Part shown: positions 44,140 through 56,132 of the stretch, one piece after another
Position numbering within the stretch: the first letter of the stretch is position 1
Layout: each line of letters begins with the position of its first letter
Assembly: GCA_036346355.1 (NCBI GenBank)
Contig: CM070585.1
Coordinates: 4,479,001 to 4,543,000 of the forward strand
From: Rhipidocladum racemiflorum
Lineage: Eukaryota > Streptophyta > Magnoliopsida > Poales > Poaceae
Direction of reading: 5' to 3'
Length of the DNA stretch: 64,000 bases
Position numbers and translations under genes: made by a program
Notes under the pieces: model-generated
Told to the model about the DNA's origin: nothing
Databases searched by the model: none
What the model saw: only the letters and a program-made list of their open reading frames with translations

Positions 44140-45171
44140 TCTTGCATATCATATAGTACAAGCATTGTTTATTATACTTGTTGAACACTTATTTCTATAG
44201 AGTGAACTTTTACATGATAATTTTCCATGACAAAGCCAACTTAGTTGAGTTGTTTTATTACTAGTAGAGAGTGGGATGTTTATGATCTTACAGTTTTCTA
44301 CTGGATTGAATAAATTTGTCACACGGGTTATTTTTCAAAAATCAAAATTCCTAATGTGTTTTTGAGTACTATTTTTGAGCCATTTGTGTTAAAGCCAGAT
44401 GATCATGATGAGTCCTTGGGATTGCTTATAAAAAAATGCAGGGCAAAAGATGCAAGATTGACTGTGTAATGTCACTTGCCAAATTAGAAAAAGATGTGAG
44501 GTCAACCTCGCCATACCTGCACATGACAAGATGCAATAAAATAATTGCCATATAGGAAAAAGATGCAAGCTCAACCTTGCCATACCTGTTAAAAAAACAG
44601 GGTTTGTGAGATTTATTTATCAAAAAGAAAAAATAAAGAAGGAAGTAATTGAAAATAGCAGCTTTGGACAGATAATTGTGAGTCTGATATGTTATATGTG
44701 CTCAAATCTAGTATCTTTAACACATGGGATATTTTTATATATATTAAATATTTTGCCCAAGTGTACTTATTCATCTGTCCATGAGTTTATTGTAATCTTA
44801 TAACCATTTTACTCAAAACTGGTGGTTTCACTTGACTATGGGGCAGTTCCTGGATCTTGGAGTGTGGAGATGAATTGCTATAGTATTTGTGTTCACCTTG
44901 AATAATTTTCAATGCTTTTTAGGTTTGCATTTCATGGCATATATTCTTTTTCATTCTAGTGCGATCCTTGATGTGTGTTTTGACAAAGGGGGAGAGATAG
45001 TATGAGTTGCATTTGTTTAGGGGGAGAGATAGTACGAGTTGCATTCGTTCAGGTGGAGAAATAGTGTTTGCATGATTTGGTCATTTGTTGAAAGGGAGAG
45101 TTTATATTAAGGGGGAGCTTTTTTGAATATGCATTGTATTGTTTTGTCAAATCACTCATCAAGGGGGAGAT
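44140..45171 (+). other. Non-coding 3' internal region of the gag-only element
   Basis: AT-rich. Contains a direct repeat of about 71-bp period (GAAAAAGATG...CAACCTxGCCATACCTG at 44,486 and 44,557). At 44,985-45,100 are three degenerate copies of a GGGGGAGAGATAGTA unit of about 33 bp, resembling repeated polypurine tracts. No pol motif was found in any frame. Confidence 0.75.
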
Positions 45172-46016
45172 TGTTGATTTATTTTCTTGTGATGAGTGAT
45201 TTACCATAAAATAATTATATAAAGAATTAGTTTAATCATGCATGTGTGTGTCGTTTATGTGTTGAGTGCTAGAGTTTGCATGCATGTGGGTGTAGCGTCC
45301 GTATTTGTATACATGCATGTCTGTTGAGTATAGCATGCAGGCAAGGAAACGGAAAGCAGGCAAGCAAGGAAACGGAAAGCAAGTCCAATCGGAATCGGCT
45401 GGAGGTCCAATCAAGAAACGGAGGCTTCGGCTCGGGTCCAATAAAAGGCGACGTGAGGGCTTCCAGCGTTTCACAGAGAGGAAACCAATCAAGGAGACTT
45501 GGCTAGCGGGCAGCGGCGCATCGTCGAGAAAAATAAAAAGGACGTGAGAAGAGAGCAACCAGGGGGCGGCGCAGAGAGTCCAGCAAAACTGCAGGCGCGT
45601 GGCAGGAAGGCACGTGAGGGCTTCGCAGGCGACGGCGAGTAAAGTTCGGCAGGAGGCCGGCTGCTCCCAGGAGACGGCGTTCGGCTGGGTGCAGCATGCG
45701 CAGTGGTGCCAGGTGTGGCAGCGGGCTGTGCAGCATCAGCTGAAGCGACGAGCGTCGGCGCGCAGGAGCGGCACGACAGTACACGGGAGCAACAACGAGC
45801 AGGAGTATGAGGGTATAAATTCTATATTAAACTTTATGTGATGAAATTCATGTTTTGACACGTTGATTGATTTAATGCAAAAGTGTGAATTTCAGTTTGA
45901 TTATTGTGATTGATTCTCATGGTTTAGTCGTTTGGTTTAGTATTGTTTCAATTATTTCTTCCGCTGCCTAGCATCGATTAGTGTGTTTAGGGGTATTTAG
46001 CGCCAACGATCCTTCA
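45172..46016 (+). repeat. 3' LTR of the gag-only element
   Basis: 845 bp, same ends as the 5' LTR and followed by CCATG. It matches the 5' copy almost base for base except at 45,711-45,746 and a few single positions (for example AACGATCC against AACAATCC near the end). Confidence 0.92.
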
Positions 46017-46223
46017 CCATGACATTTCAATTCTATGTTTTTCGATTCCTGCGTTCTAAAGAAGCCCATATAGCTAGTAAATTAGTGCATGATACTCGAT
46101 ATAGCATGAGTGCATGAGTGTGTTTGTGCACAACAAAGTTGGTTCTTGGGCCTGCCACATGTAGAGTCAATGTTGTAGATTGGGATGGCAACAGATTTTT
46201 TCTCCGGCGGGGAGTGGTAGAAC

Positions 46224-46900
46224 TGACGACGATTAATATGTCCTTAATTAATTCTAGACCTACGCACTTTTAATTAAAAAAGACCTATAAAGTAAAAATA
46301 TGGTCCAAAGTCCATTACCTGGTTATGATTTTAACCAGAGCTAGATATAGCCACGTGGAAATATCCCCAACTAGTTATACATACGTTGGTTGGAATAATC
46401 CCAATCAGCATAAAGGTTGGATATGGGATAGCCTTCAACCCCGCTTGGTCGAGGTCGAGGAGGAAGTTACCACCGTATAAGACTAGCACGCAGGAGACAT
46501 TTTCTCTGGTAGGTATATACAGTTGTTTGGAAGTTACTCCCTACGAAGAGACTCCTCTTTTGACGAAAAGAAACCTTTTCAGCGAGAAGACACATTTTGA
46601 TAAGAAGATACCTTTTGGAGGAAAGACACCTCTTAGAAGATGACAACTGTCATCCCTTCATTTGCTATAAATAGGAGACTCTCGCAAGGACTCAAAAAAG
46701 GTGAATGATTAGAGATAACAGATTAGCATTAGTCTTTTAGTTCTCCACTCAAGCTGTACTCTATAAATACATGTGATCTAATACATAAGTAATTTCATTT
46801 TATACTTCTTTCAATCTTTGATTTACTTGACAAAGGCAATCAAAATTACATTCGTAAGCTCGATTTAGGAATCCCTAGGTCTTGAACATCGACAAGAACT
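46224..46900 (+). repeat. Gypsy LTR, first of three related copies
   Basis: Begins TGACGACGATTAATATGTCC. It shares with the LTR at 62,097 an ordered set of blocks: GGAAGTTACTCCCTA, GACACCTCTT, GATAAC/GATGACAAC, CTATAAATA, AAAATTATATTCGTAAG/AAAATTACATTCGTAAG and GGTCTTGAACAT. TATA-like CTATAAATAGG lies at 46,659. The right edge is approximate. Internal sequence may continue to about 47,010. Confidence 0.6.
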
Positions 46901-47068
46901 CTGACCCTGAGTGGGTGAAAATCCTCCATTCTTCGCCCCTGATCTCAGCCTCAGGTGCTACTTCCTCGTTCCCCTGCCCTGTCAGGGCACCATGGGGAGC
47001 CACAACCCGATGTAAGTTTAAGCTCTAATGGTTTTGGTGATTGGTTTTAGATTAATGTTTAATCATTA

Positions 47069-47349
47069 CTCCCTCCTTCCGCTAATGATCTGCGTTTAAC
47101 CAAATAACCAAAATTCAGAATTGATTTTCGTCTACTGCATGGGAGTCTTGGAACAAGCGCAGCAACCCTTCGTTTTGCATGCAGCCATGCATGAGTAAAT
47201 GCACCTCATGAGCTTATTTACGGCTGCTTCGCTGCGATTGGCGTGCCTTGCAAGGTGTTGTGGGCGAAGGGCGAGCAAAACGATTGTTGCTCTTCTCCTT
47301 GGTATTGCTGCACAAGCCTTATACGTAGATCATTAGCGGAAGGAGGGAG
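47069..47349. mobile_element. Stowaway MITE inside the large solo LTR
   Basis: Ends CTCCCTCCTTCCGCTAATG and CATTAGCGGAAGGAGGGAG form an inverted repeat, with TA on both sides (47067-47068 and 47350-47351). The CTCCCTCC terminus and TA target are diagnostic of Stowaway (Tc1/Mariner). 281 bp, no coding sequence. Confidence 0.92.
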
Positions 47350-48599
47350 TATTTAATAAAAAAATTAATCATTATGAGACTAACATGATTGTTGAGCTTT
47401 ATTCTCATTAGTCTCAAATTTGGTTGGAAAATAAAAAACCCAATGTATGCACTCATATTCATTTTATGATCTTATATGCACTCGTATTCATTTTATTATC
47501 TTATTGCATACTTTGGATTCAAGTTAAAGGATGAACTCTTCCATTGTTTAAATCTAAATATATGCATTATGTTTTCAAATCCATATATACATGAATGCAC
47601 ACATCTAAGGGGAGTTCGTGCTTTACCTTGAAGTTTCAATAGTATTGACCTAATTTGTCTTGCCAAATAATATAAAGGATCAAGACTATGAAACAACCAT
47701 TTGAGTGTATATAACTTGTGTAGTTGTAATATACTCATGCAAATATACGATAAACTCAAATGCTATCTAAGATTGATTATGTGCATATTGATTCCAAGTT
47801 CAATTATTTATATGCACATATGTAATAGAGTTTATTCTATAATTGATGGTCTCAAGAGTATTGATTTCTTTCCATCACTCCAATATATTGGATCATTACT
47901 TTCCATCAAATTGAGTATATGAAACTTATGTAGTTATATATACTCATATCAATTTAAATAAATGTTATCTTTTAATCATCAAAGAACGCTTCATCATGTG
48001 TTGATGATTTTCCTTTGCTTGATTAAGAACAAACGGAAAGTTCTTGAGTATAATGAAGTATTAGTTGTATCAATGTACTTAAGACATAATTAATCATTTA
48101 ATCAATTGATTTGGGTTGTGGTCAATCATCAAAGTATTAGATCAAAAGATCTTGGGAGCATCCATTATGTGTTAATGGAGTGTGTTAATGATTGGGATAA
48201 CCAGATTTCTTGGACTAATATTTTCAATAAGTTTGAAATAAGTTAAGTCCAAGGTTGAGATGAGGAATCGAAAAAAGGACATCATCATATGTTGATAAGC
48301 GTCAAGAGAAGATCTCGGAGAGAAGAGAAGAAAATATGAAGATGAAGGTTCATCATGTGTTGATGAACAAGAAGACGCATACTTGGAGACAAGGTGATCG
48401 AACATCATAAAAGCTCCAAGTAGTTGCGCGCGGCAAAGATATAACTAGATAGGCTAAGGATGTGCTCCTAGTATTTTACTGATCTCGGTGTTTGGTTGGG
48501 AAACCGGGTTGCTAGTTAGGATGCCGTACTATTAAGAGAGGTTAAGTATTTAGCTTGATATTCATCATGTGTTAATGAACTCAATCTGGTTCGCTCTAG

Positions 48600-49065
48600 C
48601 TCAATCTCTTAGTTGGTTTTTACATGAAGCTCATATTTGAATGTGTTGCAAATAGTTGTAGTTCATGCTTGCTATTTCAATTGCTTCTTAATTGATTAGA
48701 TTTTTGCATGGAGATAAATTTTGCATGTGTTGTAAAAGGAGATAGCTCATGCAATTTTGTTTAAGTGGGTTTTGTATGGAGCTAAGTTTTGCATGTGTTG
48801 CAAAAGGAGAGAGCTCATGCATTTAAATTTAAATGCTTGGTATTTGCATGGAGTTAAATTTTGCATATGTTGTAAAATGAGAGAGCTCATGCATTTGAGT
48901 TAAATGCTTGTGTTTGCATGGGGCTAAATTTTGCATGTGTTGCAAAAGGAGAGAACTCATGCAACTTAATTTTAATGGTTGTTATTTGCATGAAGCTAGG
49001 TATTTGTATGTGTTACAAATAGAGAGCTCATGCGTTGGAGTCTTAGCTTGTGACTTGATCATATG
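48600..49065. repeat. Tandem array of about 62-bp units in the solo LTR
   Basis: The unit carries TTGCATGTGTTGCAAAAG then GAGAGCTCATGCA and recurs at least six times with substitutions. The ends of each unit are self-complementary (TGCATG, CATGCA). Confidence 0.8.
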
Positions 49066-49079
49066 TTGATCATCATAAG

Positions 49080-49530
49080 GCTAAAAAAGGTTTATACTTT
49101 GTGTTTGCAAAATGAGTTTTTTTGCAAAATATTGGTTTTATTGAGTCTTATCTTGGAGTATGTGAATAGGATTTGCAAATATATTTGCAAATTGAGTTGA
49201 TCATCACATGGCTCGAGGTTTGTTTTTAAGTGAGTTAATTTGTTATTTACAAATGTGTTTTACAAATGGGCTAGAGGTTATGGGTTCAATCCTAAAACAT
49301 GTGAATAGGGTTTGCAAATGCATTTTGTAAATTGATTTGATCATGTGTTGATCATCACATGGCTAAGAGGATTGATCTCATAGGTTATTGGTTTATTTCC
49401 AAATGTGTTTTGGAAATAAGTTGGAGTTTTATATGATTCTTTGGAGGATGTGAATAGAGTTTACAAATGCATTTTACAAATTGACTTGATCATGTGTTTA
49501 TCATCACATGGCTCAAAGAATCAATCTTTA
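49080..49530. repeat. Tandem array of about 120-bp units in the solo LTR
   Basis: Units contain TGTGAATAGxGTTTGCAAATG, TTGATCATGTGTTGATCATC and ACATGGCT, repeated about three to four times with variation. The GATCATGTGTTGATCATC core is palindromic. Confidence 0.75.
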
Positions 49531-49587
49531 TTGGATCTTAATCTAGAGAGAGTTGATTTCTATGTGAAATCATATTTCATCTAGAAA

Positions 49588-49945
49588 TTCGGTAGTACCG
49601 CAGTTGTGAGGCCGGTAGTAGCGCTAGGTCGGTACTACCGCTCCCTGAAGCTAGTAGTATCGCAGGGTTGGTACTACGTACAACCCCTTTGAGGCCGAAA
49701 GTTACTTTTCAAAATAGCATGTTTTCTCAATTTTTGAAGACTAGCACTACCGAGGTCGATGGGCGGTACTACCGGAGGTGCTGTAGTACCGGTCCCAAGC
49801 CACTGGTAGTTATTTTCCAGAGAGCATTTTCTAGAGTTTGCACTGAGGCCGACAGTACAGCTCGTGGAGGCCGGTACTGCCGCTCGAGCGGTACTACTGC
49901 CCTCGGTACTACTGGGCCCTAGAGGGCCGTACTACTGGGTTTCCT
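49588..49945. repeat. Cluster of GGTACTACCG / CGGTAGTACC palindromic words
   Basis: About a dozen variants of GGTAGTACCGC and CGGTACTACCG occur within 350 bp (for example 49,592; 49,632; 49,767; 49,785; 49,870), each a near palindrome. GC-rich in an AT-rich LTR. A 49,668-49,922 open frame across it has no conserved domain. Confidence 0.75.
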
Positions 49946-50884
49946 GTGCAATGGCTAGGTTTATAATTGTTGGATTGGAGGCTGATACTATCGGGCCTTA
50001 GAAGGCAATAGTGCTAGGTTTGCAAAAAAATGCCCAAGTTGCCCCCAACGGCTAGATTTTGTGTTGGGGGGCTATAAAAGGATGTCAAGGGTTGTCATTA
50101 AGGCTTGCTGTGTTTTTGGGAGTACTTGAGGGGTTTGTGCATGTGTGCCTTCTTTCATTTGTCTTTTGAGCTAAGAGTGAGCTCTAATTGCATGTGTTGC
50201 AATCAGAAAAGGATTAAGAGCCTCTTATGCATGTGTTGCACTTGAGGACGATCCTTGTGCATGTGTTGCACTTGGAGATCACCATTGTGCATATGTTGCA
50301 TTTGGTGAGGTTCAAGCTAAAGGGTTTGACTTTTTACTATTGGTATTTGTCGACACCTAGACGGCGTAGCGATGTCGTGTGTGGTGAGTTTCTTAACAGA
50401 GGTTGTGAGAAGTCCCGACAAAGTTTGTGAAGGTTGGAGCTCGCCTACCTAAAGGGAAAGGAGCTACCACTAGTAGATTCAAGGTGGGTGCTCAATGTGT
50501 GGAGTCAGTCCAATGTGTTTGGGTTAACCTCAACGTGGACTAGAGGAGGTCGGCAAGTCTCCAAACACCATGTTAAAATATCGGTTTGTCTCTTTGTGGT
50601 TTGCTTACAATTCTTTATTAACATTGTTGTAATTTACATTCCAAAATTTAAATTGCTTGATTGTCTTTAGGATTGCATATCCTTAATTAGAGACATAGAT
50701 TGTTAGTGTACTTAGTGAGCCTAGTTGATTTAGGCTTTAATTGTCAAAACATTGGTTTATCGCTTCTGCATCAACTATTGTTTAGATTTTGACATAGGAG
50801 TACTTAGGCGAGTAATTAATTCTAGAGAATTTTTAATAATGCCTATTTACCCCCTCTAGTCGGCATCCTCGTCCTAACACCCGA

Positions 50885-51620
50885 TAGCATGTAAGGCCAT
50901 GTTACACTCAGCAGAAAGCAAACAACAATTGGAAAATGAGAAAATCAGACATGAATAAGTGATGCAACCGTAAACTAATTAACAGATGATTAAAAAGTTC
51001 ATCTAACATAACAAAATACAACCCTTAAATAGTACATTGCTTGTTCAATTGTTCATAGAAGCATGAAAGAACATAGGACTTGCGCAATGCATGGCTTGCA
51101 AGTTCCAGCACAAATCATAGAGAAACAGATCAAACAACAACAATAAAGGATGTAGTGACCACTAGTAGATGAGTTTTACATTTCCTTTTGAGTACTTGAC
51201 AATTGTAGGAGGTCCAACTCAAAATGCCATCTCCTATATAAGATGGAGAGAATAGTTAACCATTTGAAATGTAAGCACATTACAACAACTATGATTCCAT
51301 GAAATTATAATTTATTTTCTAAGTACTCTCAAGTTTTCAACTTTCATTTTCGGACTATATCTAGGAGGGGACCAAAATCCAAAATTTCAGTGAGATTTCA
51401 GAGTATTGGATGAAATTCAAAAGGCAAAAATCAAAACCAATTTTTTTTGGGTTAGGATTTCCAAAATTTTGGCCAAAATTACTGAAATATTGGCAAATTT
51501 TAACTAAATGAACATGGTTCATAACACATTTAAAAATTTTGAAAAAAATTTTGGATTGTCATAATGCATGACTTATGTCCCCATAAAATTTTTAGATGAT
51601 CATCAAGCCTAAGGAATTTT
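50885..51620. other. Intergenic AT-rich sequence
   Basis: No gene. From about 51,360, CCAAAATTTxxG words mark the start of an AT-rich repeat tract. Confidence 0.4.
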
Positions 51621-52880
51621 TAAAATACTGACAGTGCTACTATCCTGATAAAAGCTGAGTGCATGTATTGCTTCCATATATTTGATTGAGCAACAAAAAA
51701 AGGTTTAGAATTTTTTAAAGTTTTAGAGAAGGTTTGCGAGGAAATTCTTAAGCTCTCATAAAAATTTTGGATCATAATCACACTCGAGCGAATTTATAAA
51801 ATTTTGACAAGATTAGTGTCTCATTTATGTTCCTTTCATTTTTTTTATTTTTGAAAGATAACAAATGAAGTTCAATTCTTTTGGAAATTTTTATGTGTGA
51901 TACTAGTGTGCTAAAGATGGTACCATAAATTTTTTAGAGTATGATCAAGAATAATTTTTTTTTATAAAAATCTGATAGTGTTTCTGTTATTTTTATAAAA
52001 CATCTAAAATTTTTAGTTTTTTTCTTAGAGGTATTGTCCCAAATCTGGTCTAAAAAACTTAAAATTCAGTCAAAACCCAAATTTTGATCAAAATCACTGG
52101 GATTTTTAACCCATGTGAAATGATCTCCCGGGTTGGTTTATTAGGTGAACTTTGTTTTTTATGCGGGAAGTTGAGATGGCTGAGTTGGTCTAAGGTGCGT
52201 GGGTTCGAATCCTGGTCAACAATTAATTTTTTGTTTCTACTTGCTTCTTGTATAGGCATGCTACCAATTAGGCTTGCAAAAAATTCTTTATTGTGGTTGG
52301 GGCTCGAACTGGGGTGGCTGAGGCGTGAGCCTATCCTCCATCCCCTCTACCATGTAAGCTACATCCCATGTAAACCATGTTAGAAAATTTTAAAATTTTT
52401 GACAGTGCTACTGTCCTATTAAAAGCCTCCAAGTATAATTTTAGATCATAATTTGATTAAGCAACCAAAATAAGTTTAGACATTTTAAATTTTTATAGAA
52501 GGTTTATGAGGCAATGCTTAATCTCTCGTAACAATTTTGGATTATGATCACACTCGAGAAAATTTATAAAATTATGACGATGTTACTATCCTATTTATGT
52601 TCATTCTATTTTTTATTTTTCAAAGATAACAAATGAAGTTCAATTCTTTTAAAAAAATTTATGTACAATTCTAGACTGCTAAATATGGTACCATAAATTT
52701 TTTAAAGCATGATCAAGCTTGTAAATTTTTATAAAAATTTGATAGTGTTTTCTATTATTTTTATAAAATATTTCAAAATTTCAAAAAAAAAATCGTGCAA
52801 GATGACATTATTAAGCAGTATTGTCCCTAATTCGACCCAAAATATTTGAAATTAGGTCAAAATGGCCTAAATTTTAGGTG
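51621..52880. repeat. AT-rich direct repeat, two units offset by 771 bp
   Basis: ACAGTGCTACTATCCT at 51,631 recurs as ACAGTGCTACTGTCCT at 52,402. The order of following blocks (AGAAGGTTT.TGAGG, ATCACACTCGAG, GATAACAAATGAAGTTC, GGTACCATAAATTTTTTA, ATTTTTATAAAA) is kept to about 52,090 and 52,880 respectively. The copies are clearly diverged. Between them, 52,095-52,395 holds the tRNA-like sequence. Confidence 0.8.
52173..52216 (+). ncRNA. tRNA-Leu-like pseudogene or SINE head with perfect A and B boxes
   Basis: TGGCTGAGTTGG (52177-52188) fits the Pol III A-box consensus, and GGTTCGAATCC (52202-52212) is a perfect B box. The context GATGGCTGAGTTGGTCTAAGG matches the D-arm of plant tRNA-Leu, but the T-arm follows after only a few bases: the anticodon arm and variable arm are missing. 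Not a working tRNA. It could be a deleted tRNA gene or a SINE promoter; transcription is possible but unproven. Confidence 0.55.
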
Positions 52881-54300
52881 GATTTTTTTGATAATACTGT
52901 AGCAATTTGATTTTTTTTTTCAATTTTTTATTCCACCGGGATTTGTAATCTCGTCCCCGGTCGAAATTCAAAATCTCAGCTAAAATTTCTAAAATTTCAT
53001 TGGGGTTTTGAACCTTGAGTACTCCACCTATAGTCCTTAAATATCTTGATGAGAAGTCCATATGCTAGAAGGCTCTCCCTTTTCATCATTTGTAAGACAA
53101 AATGTAAACATTATTTTCTTTTGCTGACAACAACTAATAAAATAATTATGAATTTGGTACAAGATTAAGCATTAATTAGTGCAAAATATTATGTCAATGT
53201 CTAATTGTTTTTGTTTTGGATTCTCTAAAAGTTGATTCTGGATTGTGGTTATAGAGAAGCTGATTCTCCAAAAACTGGAATCCAAAAGCACCTATGAAGT
53301 GGATTGTGGATTCTAGTGTGTATGGTGGGTTGAATTGTGAGAATCAAATTCTAGAATTGGGTTGTTTCTTTTTTATTTAGCTTTTGGGGTCATAATCTAG
53401 AATCAAAAGCAAAAACAAAAAGGCCCTAAAGGAAAATTAACTAGACTTCTAGAGCAACCGATAATTCTTACAATGGATTTCTAGATCTGGAGCACATGCA
53501 ATTCATCTACTAGATGTATAGATTTGGAGTTCTAGAGGAGGATGAAGATTGAGGAGTTCACTCACTAGTGCGGGACATGAAGTGGCCGTGGGCTTGGTTG
53601 TTGGAGAGAGGAGAGGAGTTGAGGTCAAGGACGGAAGCGGGGGCATCGTCGCGTGACCCGCATTGTCATTTGTTCTTGCCTTCTTGGAGATGGAGGAAGG
53701 CAAATTAGGGTAAGCGCGTGCGACCATGTCCAAGTAACTTGCCGCCACTGGCTACCTCTGAGAAGTCGAGGGCATGCTGCGATGCCTAGCGAGAAAGTGA
53801 AGGGACACAATGCTACCAACGATTGGCGATGGAATGCGATGCTATCGGCAACTAACAACGGTGGGAGTGCACGGCGGCAAGGGAATGGGGATGGATTCCA
53901 TGAGGCGAGGGTAGCGTGGATCGAGTCTGAGGTGAGGAGACAAAATGGGGAGTGAATTCTAGGGTTCGGTACCTCGCTTGCTTAACATATATATACCATG
54001 GTATGGACCTACCTATCATAAGGCATGTTGGGGCCATGTGGGTAACAAGTACAGGGAGTGGTGGAATGTCCCTGCATCAGCTTTCCCCGATGGGGAGCCC
54101 CATGGGAAAAAAAACTCTCTCACCCCCACTCTCTAATAGAGGAATTCTCCAGCGAGGAATAGGGAATGGGGTCATTGCCATCCCTAATTGTAGTTGGGTC
54201 CAGTCTAGATGTAAATCAAGTAAATGTTGCTTCATCTGCTTGTACCAAGAAAGGAGTTACCCAATTTGCATATAACATGAAGGAATAGTTATCGATATCT
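52881..54300. other. Intergenic sequence
   Basis: 53,210-53,430 contains GATTCTxxAAAAxxTGATTCT words like those at 57,040-57,200, perhaps a degraded MITE family ending in AAAAGGCCCTAAA. The GC-richer 53,500-53,960 has open frames on both strands but no recognised domain. Confidence 0.35.
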
Positions 54301-54301
54301 G

Positions 54302-54430
54302 CAGTGGCTGAACTAGAAAATTTTCGTTGGAGTGCATACTTCACATGTACAACTTTATAGTTTTGTACAATGATTTCGTAACATCGTAAATCTAACACAT
54401 TCATTTGAGGGGTAACGTACATTTGTGCTT
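54302..54430. mobile_element. Partial copy of the CAGTGGCGG hAT-like element
   Basis: CAGTGGCTGAACTAGAAAA followed by CTTCACATGTACAA and GTACAATGATTTCGTAAC matches the left end and right-middle part of the element at 17,424-18,050, without the MITE nested there. The right end was not found. Confidence 0.45.
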
Positions 54431-55740
54431 TACAAGATAGACATACTAAGTTTTGCTAGTAGATTAGGATCTTGTACCGATTCAAATGATCAAACCATCA
54501 CCTTTTTATCAACTCTCTCTCATCTGCGAACACTACATAGATATGACCCAAACCCTACTAATCAACACATTGCTTCTCACAAGAAACTATTCTTCAATCA
54601 AGCACCATCTTGAAAAAGATGCTACATGCAATTTGTAATGGTTCTAATCACCTAGCCTAATAAGAAGATTGTTGGAAATCGAGTTTATCCGGATCATTGC
54701 TTTGTCTTTTTTTCTTGGATCCTACTAACATGGTTGGTGTTTGTCAAGCTCAAATATAATTGTTTTTAGTGAAAGTGGAAATGCAGTTTGACAGAGAAAG
54801 GATGGAAGGGAAGAAAACACAAGATACGACATGAGGTCTCTCTTTGGGTAAACTCTTTATTTGTTACTGAAAATTAGCCATGTTTTTGAAATGCTATCGA
54901 AAAAATGCTCATCCCTTCGTTACCACGGAATCTCAACTTTGATCCTATTTTTGCTACTCACGTTGTTACTCTGACCTTTAACTTGTACGCGAAAAGATGA
55001 TTCTGCCCATTTTCATCCTCATTTAAATCTACCAAATATGTTTAGAATTTTATGAAAATTTTTGGAGATGATCTTAAGATAGTTCTAGCATCTTTAATTC
55101 AAAGTTTGAAAATATTTTTCTGTTCCTTTCTAATAATCTGGTTGCTGTTCATATTTTCAAGCTTTAGTGGAAGTGGAAATGCAGTTTGACGGAGAAACGA
55201 TAGAAGGGAAGCAAACACAAGATACGACATGAGGTCTTTCTTCTGTCAAACGACGTGTTCAAAAGAGATTTGATTTCCTGAAAACTCTTAATTGAATCGG
55301 CAATTCAAAGTTCAACTGGATTCAAGAAACCAGCTCACTACATACACATCCAGCTCTGTTAAATCTACACAAATATTCTTGACTAATAACATTTGGCTCG
55401 TACATTCGTAGGTCCAGGTGTCAAATTCTTGAGTGATGATATGTGCGTGCAAGCCGAGTCCATATAAAACAAATCTCCATGAAAACCGACGATTTTAATT
55501 TGGAGCGTTGAATTACGAGCGGGAAAAAAAATGTTGTCAAGCTAAACAACCCCTTGTGGTTGGGGAGTTTGACACCTCCAAACTAACTGCAATCATGCAC
55601 ACAGGTCAGAGAGGATTTGTAGCTAAATCTAATGCATTATTGCCATGACGCCATTGGCCCCTCCAAGTCGATCATGATGCCACACTTACACGGTAGTTGC
55701 GACTCTTGCTTCAGTTAACCTTCCGATGCTGCCAAATCGT
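54431..55740. other. Intergenic sequence with an 80-bp direct repeat
   Basis: AGTGGAAATGCAGTTTGAC...ACACAAGATACGACATGAGG occurs at about 54,770 and 55,170, 395 bp apart, with few differences. Nothing else recognised. Confidence 0.5.
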
Positions 55741-55954
55741 ACCCCAATGGATAGTACGATTTCTTGACTAATTAATGGAAGGTGAGACGGAGAAGGATTA
55801 GTCAAGAATTAATGCTACAAGTCCTACTAATGGATACTACAAGGAGCCTTACGTACTCTATATATGCAATAATTGTGCATGAAAACCATAGTCTCTCTCT
55901 CATCTGCTCCCAATCTAGACCTCCTAAGGCTAAGACACCCCCCCCCCCCCTCTC

Positions 55955-56132
55955 TCTCTCTATATATATATATATAAACCATCCAATCCCTCTCCGTCTC
56001 ACCTTCCATTAATTCTTGACTAATCCTTGCACTCCATACCTACACTAATTCTTGATCTCACCATGAGACTATGACCATTTGTTCATACACCATAGCTAGC
56101 CAAGCTTTGTAAGTAGACGTGTTGCCGTGTGC
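55955..56132 (+). promoter_or_regulatory. Proximal promoter / leader of the SAUR gene
   Basis: A CT-rich then TATATATATATATATAAACC stretch (about 55,957-55,979) lies roughly 155 bp before the ATG and is the only strong TATA-like run there. It follows a CCCCCCCCCCTCTCTCTCTC microsatellite. No canonical auxin-response element was confirmed. Confidence 0.4.

Larger units (their letters stand above)
41163..46016 (+). mobile_element. Complete non-autonomous gag-only LTR retrotransposon (TR-GAG type, copia-like)
   Basis: 5' LTR 41163-42009 and 3' LTR 45172-46016, TGTTGATTTATTTTC...ATCCTTCA, flanked by the 5-bp duplication CCATG (41158-41162 and 46017-46021). Primer-binding site TGGTATCAGAGC is at 42,012 and purine tract AAGGGGGAGAT just before 45,172. 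Only a gag ORF (42061-44139) is present; no protease, integrase, RT or RNase H sequence lies in the remaining kilobase before the 3' LTR. The LTRs are nearly identical outside one patch, so insertion is recent. It must use enzymes from another element. Confidence 0.93.
47011..50879. mobile_element. Large solo LTR (3.87 kb) of a copia-type element
   Basis: Begins TGTAAGTTTAAGC and ends ACCCCCTCTAGTCGG...CGTCCTAACA, an ending common to large grass copia LTRs. CCCGA is duplicated at both edges (47006-47010 and 50880-50884). A TATA box GCTATAAAAGG at 50,071 fits the LTR core promoter. No internal element sequence is attached, so this is a solo LTR left by LTR-LTR recombination. It includes a Stowaway MITE and several tandem arrays. 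The orientation of the promoter is plus. Confidence 0.75.

Noticed and set aside
52173..52216. Functional tRNA-Leu gene
   Set aside because: The anticodon arm and variable arm are absent, so a cloverleaf cannot form.
55930..55975. Poly-C / CT / TA run as a transposon end
   Set aside because: A plain compound microsatellite upstream of SAUR, with no terminal repeat or duplication.
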